Positions 49,802 through 59,968 of a stretch of DNA of 64,000 nt are shown in pieces. The translations under genes and the position numbers were made by a program. This DNA is from JBGTGG01 sp964398945 (GTDB lineage Bacteria; Bacteroidota; Bacteroidia; Cytophagales; Cyclobacteriaceae). Numbering within the stretch: the stretch's first letter is position 1; every line of letters starts with the position of its first letter. The stretch lies in contig CAYNOT010000016.1 of NCBI GenBank assembly GCA_964398945.1, forward strand, positions 67,321-131,320. The letters run 5' to 3'. The notes beneath the pieces were generated by a model. It was not told the DNA's origin. It was given only the letters and a program-made list of their open reading frames with translations, and searched no databases.

Positions 49802-50236
49802 ATGATCGGCTTCTTCGAACATCAATATCTCGTTTACAAAAAGAACCACATTAAAAACCTGTTGGCGTTGGCGAAAGCAGATGGACACCTGCATGAGGAA
49901 GAAACCAAATTGCTTTTTAAAATCGGTGAGCGGTATGGATTGAAAGAAAGACAAGTACAATCGTTGATCGATAGCAAAAAGAAATTCGAAATCAATATCC
50001 CGGACAACCATGTTGACCGGATGAACCTGCTTTACGATCTGGTACTGATGGTGTATGCCGATGGGAAAGTAGACGACAGCGAAATTGACTTTTGCGAAGA
50101 TGTAGTGGAGCGGTTTGGGATGAAAAAGCAAATGGTGAAATGGCTGCTCAAAGAATTCGACCGTGGCACACCGCCACCGCCCGATGAATGGGATGAGATG
50201 GTGCGTGCTGCGAAAGAGAAGTTTATGAAGAAGTAG
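49802..50236 (+). CDS. TerB-like tellurite-resistance family protein
   Basis: A 144-residue helical protein. The repeated acidic motifs LLALAKADGHLHEEETKLLF and LVLMVYADGKVDDSEIDFCE are the two halves of a TerB/DjlA-like domain, thought to bind metal ions. It begins MIGFFEHQYLVYKK and has no membrane segment. Its function is not known, and its proximity to a TolB-like lipoprotein is probably incidental. Confidence 0.8.
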   Translation: MIGFFEHQYLVYKKNHIKNLLALAKADGHLHEEETKLLFKIGERYGLKERQVQSLIDSKKKFEINIPDNHVDRMNLLYDLVLMVYADGKVDDSEIDFCEDVVERFGMKKQMVKWLLKEFDRGTPPPPDEWDEMVRAAKEKFMKK

Positions 50237-50330
50237 TAATTGACTAATTTCTTAATTGGTGATTTCTATATTGTATGGTTGCTCATTTCATTAACAATAA
50301 TTAGAAATTAGTGAATTAGAAATCAGACAT

Positions 50331-51749
50331 TTAATTACTTCCAAATATCACATCCAACCCAATAAACTTGTCGATGATAACCAATATTGACATAATGCCC
50401 AGCAATGCAGGACATACATATTGAATAACAAAGTTCAGGTATTTCTGAAGTGCCGTACCCATAAATCCATCATTGCCAATCGACAATTCTTCATTCATGT
50501 TGTGGATTTTCCATTTATAGGTAATGAAAGCGCACATTAAACATCCACCAACGGTGAGTGAAATATCACTCATGTCCGATATAAAGGTTAGGAAATCGCG
50601 CCCCTGATAAAACGATAATTTATTTAAGGAAGGGACCATCCCCTGGCTCACCATACTGGGCAATCCTAAAATGAAGATCAGCAATGCCAGGCCCCATACT
50701 ACTTTTTTTCGTGGTAGTTTCTTTTGATCTACCAGGTAGGTGGTGGGCACTTCCAATAACGAAATGGTGGAAGTCAACGCTGCAAAGCAAAGCAACAGGA
50801 AAAACGAGCCACCTACTACCCGTCCGATGATGGGCCCCATTTCATGAAACACCTGGGGCAATACCATGAATACCAATGGAGGCCCTTCAGTAGGCGACAT
50901 ATTTTGCGAGAACACCAGCGGGAAAATCATTAACCCCGCAAAAAAGGCAACTGAACTATCGGCAATGGAAATAACTGCCGCTGACGAAACTATGTTTTGG
51001 TCCTTTTTTACATACGATCCGTAAGTAATCAATGCCCCCATTCCCAGGGAGAGGGAGAAGAAGGCCTGTCGCAATGCGTCAAAAACTGTTTGTGCATTGA
51101 TCTCACTTAATTCAGGTACTAAATAAAATTTTACCCCTGCCATGGCATTGGGCAAGGTGAGGCTATATATAATGAGGGCTATTAAAATAAAATAAAGTGC
51201 AGGCATCATGATCTTGTTGGCTGCTTCAATCCCTTTTTGTATGCCTTGCGAAACAATAACGGCCGTCATTGCCATAAACAGGAGGGAAAACAGCAGGTTT
51301 GAATTGGCAAAATCTTTAACTGAGCTGAAGTTAAGGATGTCATTCACAAAGTAACCAAAGAATGTCCCGAAGTCGGCCTCGTTAAGCAGGTCGCCAAACG
51401 AAACATGAAGAAAATACCCGAATGCCCAACCTGCTACCACATTATAAAAGGAGAGGATGAATACGCCTGCCAGAATTCCAAACAACCCCAGATACCCCCA
51501 TTTGCCCCCGCCCAGTTTTTGGTACGATCCATACGCATCCGAACCGGCTTTTCTGCCGATTGCGATTTCACCAATCATCACCGGAAAGCAGAGCAGGAAA
51601 ATACAGATCAGGTAAATCAACAAAAAAGCTGCACCCCCGTTTTGCCCAGCCAGATAAGGGAACCTCCAGATGTTGCCCAAGCCCACAGCCGAACCGGCAG
51701 CAGCCAAAATGAATCCTAAACGACCTGAAAAGTTACCCCTGTTTGACAT
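50331..51749 (-). CDS. Sodium-dependent transporter of the NSS family
   Basis: A 472-residue integral membrane symporter. The first segment, LGFILAAAGSAVGLGNIWRF followed by PYLAGQNGGAAF, is the highly conserved NSS/SNF motif that binds sodium and amino-acid substrate. At least eleven hydrophobic segments follow. The protein would import an amino acid or related molecule with Na+. A palmitate-like tail is absent. The substrate is unknown. Confidence 0.92.
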   Translation of the reverse strand: MSNRGNFSGRLGFILAAAGSAVGLGNIWRFPYLAGQNGGAAFLLIYLICIFLLCFPVMIGEIAIGRKAGSDAYGSYQKLGGGKWGYLGLFGILAGVFILSFYNVVAGWAFGYFLHVSFGDLLNEADFGTFFGYFVNDILNFSSVKDFANSNLLFSLLFMAMTAVIVSQGIQKGIEAANKIMMPALYFILIALIIYSLTLPNAMAGVKFYLVPELSEINAQTVFDALRQAFFSLSLGMGALITYGSYVKKDQNIVSSAAVISIADSSVAFFAGLMIFPLVFSQNMSPTEGPPLVFMVLPQVFHEMGPIIGRVVGGSFFLLLCFAALTSTISLLEVPTTYLVDQKKLPRKKVVWGLALLIFILGLPSMVSQGMVPSLNKLSFYQGRDFLTFISDMSDISLTVGGCLMCAFITYKWKIHNMNEELSIGNDGFMGTALQKYLNFVIQYVCPALLGIMSILVIIDKFIGLDVIFGSN

Positions 51750-51973
51750 GTGTTCTATTTTATGGCTTGAAAAATAGGGCTATTAAACGGAATTATCAAA
51801 AGCCCACTTCACAATAGGGTTTTTAAGGTTCGAAATGTTGGGTAAGACCACCACTTTTTAATGTTGGCTTTTGGCAATTTTCACAGTCTTAATGCAATCA
51901 TTTTCTTATTCTATTGTTGTATAATTTGACTACTGAAATACTACCTTAGTAGCTGATAAAATTGGAGTTTGAT

Positions 51974-53407
51974 ATGGATGAAAAGAAAGGGTTGACCACC
52001 CAGGAAAAGGCGCTTCAAATAAACCTTGATCGTACCATCTATGGATCGTTTGCCGAAATTGGTGCAGGACAGGAAATAGCCGCTAATTTTTTCAAAGTAG
52101 GCGGGGCATCCGGCACAGTAGCCAAAACCATGTCGGCTTATGATATGAAGTTTAGCGATGCGATCTATGGGCGGTGTGAGCGCTATGTTTGTGAAGACCG
52201 GTTGATTCAAATGCTGAACCATGAGTATCCGCTGCTTGCCGAGCGCTTGCCGGACCGCATCAAAGAGACGCGCTTTTTTTCGTTGGCCGATACGATTGAA
52301 GCATTGAATTTTAATCAAACCAATCAGGGGCAAGGCTGGATTGGTTTACGTTTTCAATTACGGCCAGAGTCAGAACCAAATGAATGTGTCATCCATGTAA
52401 AAATGCATGACACCGATACGCTGCTACAGCAATATGCAATTGGAATTGTGGGTGTAAACATGGTGTATGCCTGTCAATTTCTTTCAGACCCGGAAGAGAT
52501 TATGCTTTCGCTTACCGATGGGCTTTCTCAACGCAGGATTGAAATCGATATGTTCCGCATCAGCGGCCCCGACTTTGAGCACATCGACAACCGGTTGATG
52601 GCGTTGAAGTTGGTGAAGAACGGAATGACGAAGGCGGCTATGTTTGGGCCGGATGGCGGGGTGATGCAGCCTTCAGAAATGTTGTACAAACGAAATGTAT
52701 TGGTTTTGCGTGGCCGCTTCAGGCCGGTTACACATGTGAATGTTGATATGTTGCTGGCTTCCCGCAGAATGTTCAAGCGCGATCCGGATGTTGATCGAAA
52801 CAACATGACCGTGGTTACTGAATTGACGTTGAATGACCTAAATCTGGATGGCAAACTTGATGAGAATGATTTCCTCAGCCGTGCCGACCTGCTTTGCTCT
52901 TTGGGCCAAAGCGTTTTGATCTCCAATTACTTTGAATATTACCGTTTAGTCGATTACCTGTCCAAGATTACACGCGGAAGGAAGATCGGGATTATCATGG
53001 GGATTTATGCATTGCAGCGGGTATTTGAAGAAAAGACCTATGAAAATATCCGCGGTGGGATTTTGGAATGTTTTGCATCCCTGTTTGGAACGAATGTGAA
53101 ATTGTTGATTTACCCTTCCCTGAAAGAAGGGGCAAAGGATGAACTTTTCACGCTCAAGGATTTTGAAGAAACACTCCCGGCAAATTTACGCAGTCTCTTC
53201 CGGTATCTGCTCGACAACAATAAACTGGAAGACGTACAAAATGCAGATGCTGACAACCTTCATATTATATCAGACAATGTATTGGAAATGATCCAAAACA
53301 ATGAGGCCGGTTGGGAGAAGTTTGTGCCCAGAAGGGCAGAGGAGGTGATCAAAGCACATGGGTTGTTTGGGTATTACAGAACTGGTGTTACCAAAGTAGA
53401 GGTTTAG
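51974..53407 (+). CDS. Conserved protein of unknown function with an EF-hand-like segment
   Basis: A 477-residue soluble protein starting MDEKKGLTTQEKALQINL; the longer frame begins at a TTG at 51962. It lacks a signal peptide. The N-terminal region (RTIYGSFAEIGAGQEIAANF, FFKVGGASGTVAKTMSAYD) is typical of a conserved Bacteroidota family that public annotations have, as I recall, labelled inconsistently. A segment LNLDGKLDENDFL resembles a single EF-hand calcium loop. I cannot assign an enzymatic activity, and no nicotinate-pathway motif is visible. Confidence 0.8.
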   Translation: MDEKKGLTTQEKALQINLDRTIYGSFAEIGAGQEIAANFFKVGGASGTVAKTMSAYDMKFSDAIYGRCERYVCEDRLIQMLNHEYPLLAERLPDRIKETRFFSLADTIEALNFNQTNQGQGWIGLRFQLRPESEPNECVIHVKMHDTDTLLQQYAIGIVGVNMVYACQFLSDPEEIMLSLTDGLSQRRIEIDMFRISGPDFEHIDNRLMALKLVKNGMTKAAMFGPDGGVMQPSEMLYKRNVLVLRGRFRPVTHVNVDMLLASRRMFKRDPDVDRNNMTVVTELTLNDLNLDGKLDENDFLSRADLLCSLGQSVLISNYFEYYRLVDYLSKITRGRKIGIIMGIYALQRVFEEKTYENIRGGILECFASLFGTNVKLLIYPSLKEGAKDELFTLKDFEETLPANLRSLFRYLLDNNKLEDVQNADADNLHIISDNVLEMIQNNEAGWEKFVPRRAEEVIKAHGLFGYYRTGVTKVEV

Positions 53408-53415
53408 TTTCACTG

Positions 53416-54255
53416 ATGAGTTTAAATCAAATCCCGATTGATGTTGTTGATTTACTCCCAATTCTCGATAAGCAGTTGATCGACTTGCTCAAGTCTTTGT
53501 CACCGGAAGATTGGAACAGGCGAACAGTAGCAAAACGTTGGAAAGTAAAGGATGTAGCAGCCCATCTTTTGGATGGGAATATTCGAATACTTTCAGTACT
53601 ACGGGATGGCTACTCCGGTGATCCGCCAACTTCTATTCAATCACCTCAGGGTTTAATTGACTATCTTAACGGTCTGAATGCTGATTGGGTAAAGGCTATG
53701 AAGCGTGTCAGTCCGTCTGTGCTTATTTTGCTGCACGAAACCACAGGCCCTCTTTTCTGCAATTATTATAAATCACTTGATCCATGCGAGGATGCTGTTT
53801 TTCCCGTTGCCTGGGCAGGGGATTCCGTAAGTAAAAATTGGAAGCATATTGCGCGTGAGTACACAGAAAAATGGCTTCATCAACAACAAATCCGTGATGC
53901 TGTCGGTATTCCGGGATTAATGACGAAGGAATTGTTCTTTCCTTTTATGGACATCTTTATGTTGGGATTACCCCATGTATATAAAGATATAGTGGCTGAT
54001 GAAGGCACCATTGTCCGGGTTACAATCACATCTGACATTGGTGGTAGCTGGTTTCTTGAACGAACCAATGGACAATGGATTTTATGTAGCGCTTTGAACA
54101 ATCCCCCCGATGTTGAGATTCAGCTCCCACCCGGTATGGCGTGGAAATTATTTTCGAAAAGCATCAGGCCAACCGAAGTGATGAATGAGGTCGTTTTGCT
54201 TGGCGACCATCAACTTGGAATGCCGGCCTTGTCGATGGTTTCTGTTATGGCTTGA
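53416..54255 (+). CDS. DinB/maleylpyruvate isomerase-like protein
   Basis: A 279-residue protein with an N-terminal helical bundle of the DinB/MDMPI superfamily: LLKSLSPEDWNRRTVAKRWK, then VKDVAAHLLDGNIRILSVLR, with the conserved His in VAAHLLDGN. A C-terminal part (RVTITSDIGGSWFLERTNGQ) resembles the SCP-like half of mycothiol-dependent isomerases. The ATG at 53416 is chosen because an earlier frame would overlap the preceding gene. Ligand and reaction are unknown. Confidence 0.78.
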   Translation: MSLNQIPIDVVDLLPILDKQLIDLLKSLSPEDWNRRTVAKRWKVKDVAAHLLDGNIRILSVLRDGYSGDPPTSIQSPQGLIDYLNGLNADWVKAMKRVSPSVLILLHETTGPLFCNYYKSLDPCEDAVFPVAWAGDSVSKNWKHIAREYTEKWLHQQQIRDAVGIPGLMTKELFFPFMDIFMLGLPHVYKDIVADEGTIVRVTITSDIGGSWFLERTNGQWILCSALNNPPDVEIQLPPGMAWKLFSKSIRPTEVMNEVVLLGDHQLGMPALSMVSVMA

Positions 54256-54282
54256 GATTGAATTTGATTTATAACCTCACAA

Positions 54283-55701
54283 TCATTTCCCCTTTTTAGC
54301 ATCCGCTTCAGCGTCCATTGTTTTTATTTTGGCAAAATAAATTTTTGCTTCCTTCATTACCTTTGGTGCAAGCACAATCCCTGATACCATGGTGGGGATA
54401 GCCATCAATGCAAAAGCAATATCGATCACGTACATCACATCTGTCAACGAAGCTATTGCACCTCCAACAATGGTGAGCAGGTAAATGTAGTTGTACCATT
54501 TACTGGCCTTCACCCCAAACAGGAATGATAGTGCTTTGCTTCCATAGTAGTTGTACGAGAAAAGGGAGGTTACCGCAAAGAAGAAAGCGCAAATGAGCAA
54601 AAGGTAATTTCCAACGCCCGGCAACGAGCTTTCGAAAGCAAGCGAAGTCAATGTAACGCCATTGGCTTCAGAGGTTTGCCAAACATCCGTAACCAAAATA
54701 GCCAGTGCCGTAAGCGTACAAACCAACAAGGTATCAATGGCAGGGCTCAGCATCGATACCAATCCTTCACGAATAGGTTCAGAACTTTTTGAAGCCCCCA
54801 ATGCCATAGGCGCTGTACCCACACCGGCTTCATTTGAAAATGATGCCCTGCGAACACCAGCCACAATCAACCCACCCAGTATTCCACCCAATGCCGGGTC
54901 GCCTTTATAGTTTTCTGCGGCAAATGCATCGGTAATAATTAGCCAGAAGTATTCCGGTACTTTTTCAATATGAATGATAAGGATAGAAACTACTACAATA
55001 AAGTAAATGACGATCATCAGTGGTACCATCTTTCCAGCCCAACTGCCAATCCGCTGGATGCCCCCGACAACCACAATCCCTGAAATAAGCATGAGCACTG
55101 TTCCAATACTGAATTTTAAGGTGTTGATGGTCATGCCGGCTATCTGGAACGTTGAGGTTTTAAAACTTGAAGATTGAAATCCAATGTCAATGATTACTTG
55201 TGTAAGCTGGTTGGCCTGAAAGATAGGAAGGCATCCTACCATACAGCATGCGCTGAACAACACTGCCAACGGATACCAGTTTTTACCGAGCCCTTCCCGA
55301 ATAACATACATGGGGCCCCCCTGGATTTCCCCTTCCGAATCTTTGCCGCGGAACATTACTGCCAATGAACTGGTAAAGAAATTGGATGACATCCCCACAA
55401 ATGCAGTTACCCACATCCAGAACAATGCACCGGGGCCACCGATGGAAATGGCAACAGCAACACCTGCAATATTTCCCATGCCAACCGTTGATGCCAGGTT
55501 TGTGGAGAGGGCTTCATACGGTTTTAGCTGGCCCGGATCATCAGGGTTATTGTATTTGCCCCTTAAGATGGCAATAGCATGACCAAAATATTTGTACAGA
55601 ATGAACCTGGAGTAAAATAAAAAACCAAGCCCACCGAAGATGATCAAAAAGAGGACCGGGGTCCAGATGGCAGTGGCAAGTTTGCTTATAAGTTCACTCA
55701 T
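54283..55701 (-). CDS. Alanine or glycine:cation symporter (AGCS family)
   Basis: A 472-residue membrane protein with about eleven segments. The family signature NEAGVGTAPMALG near the middle, YEALSTNLASTVGMGNIAGV near the N-terminus and GGPMYVIREGLGKNWYPLA are typical of AGCS carriers. It would take up small neutral amino acids with Na+ or H+. It ends in a charged tail (AEADAKKGK). It follows a MDMPI-like gene convergently. Confidence 0.92.
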   Translation of the reverse strand: MSELISKLATAIWTPVLFLIIFGGLGFLFYSRFILYKYFGHAIAILRGKYNNPDDPGQLKPYEALSTNLASTVGMGNIAGVAVAISIGGPGALFWMWVTAFVGMSSNFFTSSLAVMFRGKDSEGEIQGGPMYVIREGLGKNWYPLAVLFSACCMVGCLPIFQANQLTQVIIDIGFQSSSFKTSTFQIAGMTINTLKFSIGTVLMLISGIVVVGGIQRIGSWAGKMVPLMIVIYFIVVVSILIIHIEKVPEYFWLIITDAFAAENYKGDPALGGILGGLIVAGVRRASFSNEAGVGTAPMALGASKSSEPIREGLVSMLSPAIDTLLVCTLTALAILVTDVWQTSEANGVTLTSLAFESSLPGVGNYLLLICAFFFAVTSLFSYNYYGSKALSFLFGVKASKWYNYIYLLTIVGGAIASLTDVMYVIDIAFALMAIPTMVSGIVLAPKVMKEAKIYFAKIKTMDAEADAKKGK

Positions 55702-55712
55702 GAATTTAGCTG

Positions 55713-55865
55713 TTAGTTGTTCTTTATTGGTTGTTAGCCTGTTTAATATCCACGCTGGAAGTTGGTTATCAACCCTTCCCCAACAATTTTAGGAGCACAA
55801 CTAACAACTAATTCACCAAACCTGCAACCCACTCGAATAACTAACTACTAAAAACCAACAACTTA
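55713..55865. repeat. Degenerate TTGTTAGTT repeat region
   Basis: The 111-base gap between the symporter and the arginase-like gene, and the last codons of the latter, consist of TTAGTTGTT/AACAACTAA-type units in both orientations, related to the sequence between sufB and sufC. Confidence 0.65.
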
Positions 55866-56871
55866 ACATGGCATTGCAGAGTTGAAATAAAATACGTGCA
55901 CCTACGTTCCCATCCCAATCATTCCCTTTTCCGGGTGCAACTTCTGATAAATCGAATCCAATGATTTCCCTTTTTGAAGTAACTACTTTCTTTATCAAGT
56001 AAACAGCCTGGTCATAATCGAGTCCGCCCGGAACAGGCGTGCCGGTGTTAGGACAAAGTTTGGGATCAAGGCCATCGATATCGAAACTGATGTAGACTTT
56101 TTCGGGTAATTCTTTTATGATGCGAGAGCAGATTTCATCCCACGTTGTTCCATTGAATTGTGCGGCTTTTAAATCTTCATCAAAAAAAACAGCCACCCTT
56201 CCTACGGAGCGTTTTACATTGTTGAATTCTTCTTCACAGTAATCACGGATACCTACCTGCACAATCCGTGAAATAGCGGGAAGCTTTAATGCATTGTACA
56301 TAATCGAACCATGCGAGAAAGTAAAACCCTGATAAGCTCTTCGCAAATCCATGTGTGCATCGATGTGAAGGATCCCAAATCGTTCATACTTTTCGTTCAG
56401 TGCTTTTAGAAAACCGAGTGGGGTACTGTGGTCGCCACCTACTAAACCAACACGTTTGTTTTGTTGGAGTAGTCCTTTGGTAATTGTTTTTATATGGATA
56501 TTAAGATTTTCACACGCCACATTGATTTGGTCAGGCAAGGGGTTTTCACTTTGCCCGTTTTCCAAATAAGTAGAAACCAGCGAACGGATTTTGTTGCTTT
56601 CTTCGATTAGTTCATCGGCAATGGGCAACATGCTGATACCTTGTTTCCAAAAATCACCACTATCTTTTTGAAAGAGATCTACCTGAAGGGATGCTTCAAG
56701 AATGGCTTGCGGTGCTTGTGCTGTTCCGGTATGATACGAAACAGTTGCCTCCCAGGGAACAGGTACAATCACTAATGCGGAACCTTCAGGTTCACAAGGC
56801 AAGCCGAATAGTTTGCCTTTAATGCCAAGGCCATTTGCGTCAAAATCTTCCGGAAATCCCACGTTGTTCAT
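55813..56871 (-). CDS. Arginase/agmatinase/formimidoylglutamase-family ureohydrolase
   Basis: A 352-residue dinuclear manganese ureohydrolase. All family motifs are present: VGGDHSTPLG, LHIDAHMDLR (DAHxD) and YISFDIDGLDP (SxDxDxxDP), plus a GFDLSEVAP region. The substrate may be arginine, agmatine or formimidoylglutamate. The ATG at 56871 (MNNVGFPEDF) is used because earlier starts overlap the upstream phosphatase gene. The last 15 or so residues (MLSCWFLVVSYSSGLQVW) are encoded by repeat DNA and look like read-through after a lost stop. Confidence 0.88.
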   Translation of the reverse strand: MNNVGFPEDFDANGLGIKGKLFGLPCEPEGSALVIVPVPWEATVSYHTGTAQAPQAILEASLQVDLFQKDSGDFWKQGISMLPIADELIEESNKIRSLVSTYLENGQSENPLPDQINVACENLNIHIKTITKGLLQQNKRVGLVGGDHSTPLGFLKALNEKYERFGILHIDAHMDLRRAYQGFTFSHGSIMYNALKLPAISRIVQVGIRDYCEEEFNNVKRSVGRVAVFFDEDLKAAQFNGTTWDEICSRIIKELPEKVYISFDIDGLDPKLCPNTGTPVPGGLDYDQAVYLIKKVVTSKREIIGFDLSEVAPGKGNDWDGNVGARILFQLCNAMLSCWFLVVSYSSGLQVW

Positions 56872-56875
56872 TGTG

Positions 56876-57379
56876 TTAGTCGTTGCTGACTTCTGCCGGG
56901 AAGGTGTAACGGAGCAATTCACCTTTTCCTTCATCCACATGCGACCATGAATTCAGGTTGAATTCAATTATCGCAATCCCACCTGTTTGCATATCCCCAA
57001 TTTCAGCTTTCGAAACATATTCTGCCAGATAGGAAATGGAAGGGTTGTGCGCGACAATTGCAATGGATTTATGTTCATTTCCAAAATTTGCAATAACCGA
57101 TAAAAAGGTGCGGGGGGAAGCCTCATAGAGTTCAGCTTCGTGGATAATCTGGTCATGATCAATTTGGAGGGCATCGGCCAAAATGTTGGCGGTGGATTTT
57201 GCCCGGTTTGCCAAACTCGACACAATTATTTCGGGTTGATATCCTTCTTTTTTTAAAAAAGATCCAATGATGGCTGCTTCCTGTATTCCACGAGGGGTCA
57301 ATTCACGCTCAATATCCGACTGACCTTGCTGTTTTTCAGCACTTTGGGCGTGACGGAGCAGATAGAGTTGCAGGGGCAT
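56876..57379 (-). CDS. SixA-type phosphohistidine phosphatase
   Basis: A 167-residue histidine phosphatase of the SixA branch. The RHG-type motif is LYLLRHAQSAEKQQG with the nucleophilic His, and the second catalytic His is in AIVAHNPSISYLAEYV. ELTPRGIQEAAIIGSFL is a further family motif. It would remove phosphate from histidine in proteins such as phosphotransfer domains. A 4-base gap leads to the arginase-like gene. Confidence 0.88.
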   Translation of the reverse strand: MPLQLYLLRHAQSAEKQQGQSDIERELTPRGIQEAAIIGSFLKKEGYQPEIIVSSLANRAKSTANILADALQIDHDQIIHEAELYEASPRTFLSVIANFGNEHKSIAIVAHNPSISYLAEYVSKAEIGDMQTGGIAIIEFNLNSWSHVDEGKGELLRYTFPAEVSND

Positions 57380-57493
57380 AAATCGTATTGTTTTTGGGCT
57401 TTTATAAGATCCAATTCAAGGTCAATAATAGGACGTAAATTTGATTTTTTAAAAAAATCATGATATTTGGGCACTTCAGTTGAATTTTTTATC

Positions 57494-59962
57494 ATGTCAA
57501 AGAACTTAGTAATCGTTGAATCACCCGCGAAAGCGAAGACCATCGAGGGGTATCTGGGAAAGGAATTTACGGTAGCGTCCAGCATGGGGCATATCCGCGA
57601 TTTACCAAAAGGGAGTGGTGCCATTGATATAGAAAATGGGTTTGAGCCCACGTACGAAATCAGTCCTGATAAGCGGGAGGTCATCAACAGTTTGAAAAAA
57701 CTGGCAAAGAATGCGGAACTGGTCTATTTAGCAAGTGACGAGGACCGTGAGGGGGAGGCTATCTCCTGGCATTTGAAGGAGGCCCTTGATTTAAATGATA
57801 AGAATACCAGAAGGATTGTCTTCACTGAAATCACCAAAAATGCAATCCTTAATGCCATCCAAAACCCAAGAGGTATTGATATCGATTTGGTTAACGCACA
57901 ACAAGCAAGGCGTGTGCTGGACCGGTTAGTTGGCTATGAATTGTCACCCATACTTTGGAAAAAAATCGGGCCTAATTTATCTGCCGGAAGGGTGCAGTCT
58001 GTTACCGTGCGGTTGGTGGTGGAGCGTGAACGCGAAATTGTTGACTTTAAACCTGTTGATACTTTTAAGATCAATGCAACTTTTGATTTGCCGGGAGGGA
58101 AACAATTGGTTGCCGAGTTGGCGGAGAGATTTAAAACTGAAAAAGAAGCAACTGACTTTTTGGAATCCTGTAAGGGCGCGGAGTATTCAATTGCGGATTT
58201 GCAAACAAAACCATTGAAGCGTTCACCGGCTGCCCCGTTTACAACCTCTACCTTGCAACAAGAAGCTTCGCGGAAATTAGGGTTTTCAGTTATCCAAACC
58301 ATGACGGTTGCGCAAAAGCTTTATGAAGCGGGTAAGATCAGTTATATGCGTACCGACTCAGTTAATTTATCATCGGAAGCAGTTGATGGCGCGGTGAATC
58401 AAATTCAATCCGAATACGGAAAAGAGTTTGTCCAAACCCGCGTTTACAAAACCAAATCAGCCAGTGCACAAGAAGCCCACGAAGCCATTCGACCAACTAA
58501 TTTTGCTGTCACCGATCCGGGAATGGACCGCAATGGAGGAAGATTATATGAGTTAATTTGGAAAAGGGCGATCGCTTCCCAGATGGCGGATGCACAATTG
58601 GAAAAGACTACCGCCACTATTGCGATTTCTACAAATGACAGGACCTTAACCGCTACCGGTGAGGTCATCAAGTTTGAAGGGTTCCTGAAAGTGTACATGG
58701 AGTCCGCAGATGATGAAGACGAAGAGGAAAACAGCAAGATGTTGCCACCGCTTGAAATTGGCCAGGTATTGGACTTAAATGAAATCATCGGCAAACAAAT
58801 TTTCTCCCGTCATCCGGCACGGTATACAGAAGCAAGCCTTGTAAAGAAGTTAGAGGAACTCGGTATTGGCCGCCCCTCTACTTATGCACCCACTATTACA
58901 ACAGTGCAAAAGCGTGGTTATGTGGTGAAAGAACCACGGGAAGGAGTGGAGCGGAATTATACGGTCTTAAAACTAAAGGATGATTCCATTTCAAAGAAAA
59001 CAGAAACAGAAATCACAGGAGCGGAAAAGAACAAGTTGTTCCCGACCAACACGGCCATGATCGTGAATGATTTTCTGGTGGAACATTTTCCAAACGTTAC
59101 TGATTTTGCTTTTACTTCTGAAATAGAACAAGAGTTTGATGAAATCGCCAATGGCAAATTGGACTGGCGGAAAATGATCAAAGATTTTTATACGCCTTTT
59201 CATAAGAAAGTAGAAACCACTGAAGAAGTAGAACGCTCTTCGGTTGGCCGTTCACGTGAATTAGGGGTTGATCCGAAAACAGGAAAGAACATTTACGTGA
59301 AGCTTGGGAAATTTGGGGCGTACGTTCAATTGGGTGAAAACCCGGATGACAATGGTGGTGAGAAACCAAAGTTTGCCAGCCTACGTCCCGGACAATTTAT
59401 TGAGAACATCACACTTGAAGATGCATTGGAACTTTTCAAACTTCCGCGGGAAGTGGCAGAATTCGAAGAGCTTCCGGTGGTCGTGAATATCGGTAGGTTT
59501 GGACCGTACATTTTGCACAATAAAAAATTCGTTTCCATTCCGAAAGGGGAAGACCCGTACGTAATAACTGGTGAGCGTGCCGTTGAATTGATAAAAGACA
59601 AGCGCATTGCCGATGCCAATAAGTTGATCAAAAAGTTTGATGAAAATCCGGATATTGAAGTTTTAAATGGTCGCTTTGGTCCTTATATAAAAGCGGGAAA
59701 GAAAAATGTTAAAATCCCGAAAGACAAAGAACCGAAAGACTTAACGCTGGAAGAGTGTATTGCACTGGCCGATGCCACGCCTGAGAAGAAGGGTAGGTTT
59801 GGCCGGTTTGCTAAAAAGGAAGCAGAACCAAAAACTGCTACGAAAAAAACCGCTCCTAAAAAACAAACTGCGAAAAAGAAAGTTGCAAAGAAAACCACAA
59901 CAAAACTCAAGGTGAAGAAAGCAACGGTAAAGCGTGCAGCTGCGAAAAGGAAAACGAAGTAG
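57494..59962 (+). CDS. topA: DNA topoisomerase I
   Basis: A type IA topoisomerase of about 822 residues. The Toprim domain has VIVESPAKAKTIEGYLG and ASDEDREGEAISWHL; the active-site Tyr is in GKISYMRTDSVNLSSEA. ELGIGRPSTYAPTITTVQKR is a conserved core motif. The C-terminal region carries repeats such as GRFGPYIKAGKKNVKIP and ends in a Lys-rich tail (KKQTAKKKVAKKTTTKLK), which is common in TopA. The ATG at 57494 (MSKNLVIVE) is chosen over the longer frame from 57467. Confidence 0.96.
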   Translation: MSKNLVIVESPAKAKTIEGYLGKEFTVASSMGHIRDLPKGSGAIDIENGFEPTYEISPDKREVINSLKKLAKNAELVYLASDEDREGEAISWHLKEALDLNDKNTRRIVFTEITKNAILNAIQNPRGIDIDLVNAQQARRVLDRLVGYELSPILWKKIGPNLSAGRVQSVTVRLVVEREREIVDFKPVDTFKINATFDLPGGKQLVAELAERFKTEKEATDFLESCKGAEYSIADLQTKPLKRSPAAPFTTSTLQQEASRKLGFSVIQTMTVAQKLYEAGKISYMRTDSVNLSSEAVDGAVNQIQSEYGKEFVQTRVYKTKSASAQEAHEAIRPTNFAVTDPGMDRNGGRLYELIWKRAIASQMADAQLEKTTATIAISTNDRTLTATGEVIKFEGFLKVYMESADDEDEEENSKMLPPLEIGQVLDLNEIIGKQIFSRHPARYTEASLVKKLEELGIGRPSTYAPTITTVQKRGYVVKEPREGVERNYTVLKLKDDSISKKTETEITGAEKNKLFPTNTAMIVNDFLVEHFPNVTDFAFTSEIEQEFDEIANGKLDWRKMIKDFYTPFHKKVETTEEVERSSVGRSRELGVDPKTGKNIYVKLGKFGAYVQLGENPDDNGGEKPKFASLRPGQFIENITLEDALELFKLPREVAEFEELPVVVNIGRFGPYILHNKKFVSIPKGEDPYVITGERAVELIKDKRIADANKLIKKFDENPDIEVLNGRFGPYIKAGKKNVKIPKDKEPKDLTLEECIALADATPEKKGRFGRFAKKEAEPKTATKKTAPKKQTAKKKVAKKTTTKLKVKKATVKRAAAKRKTK

Positions 59963-59968
59963 TTGGTA

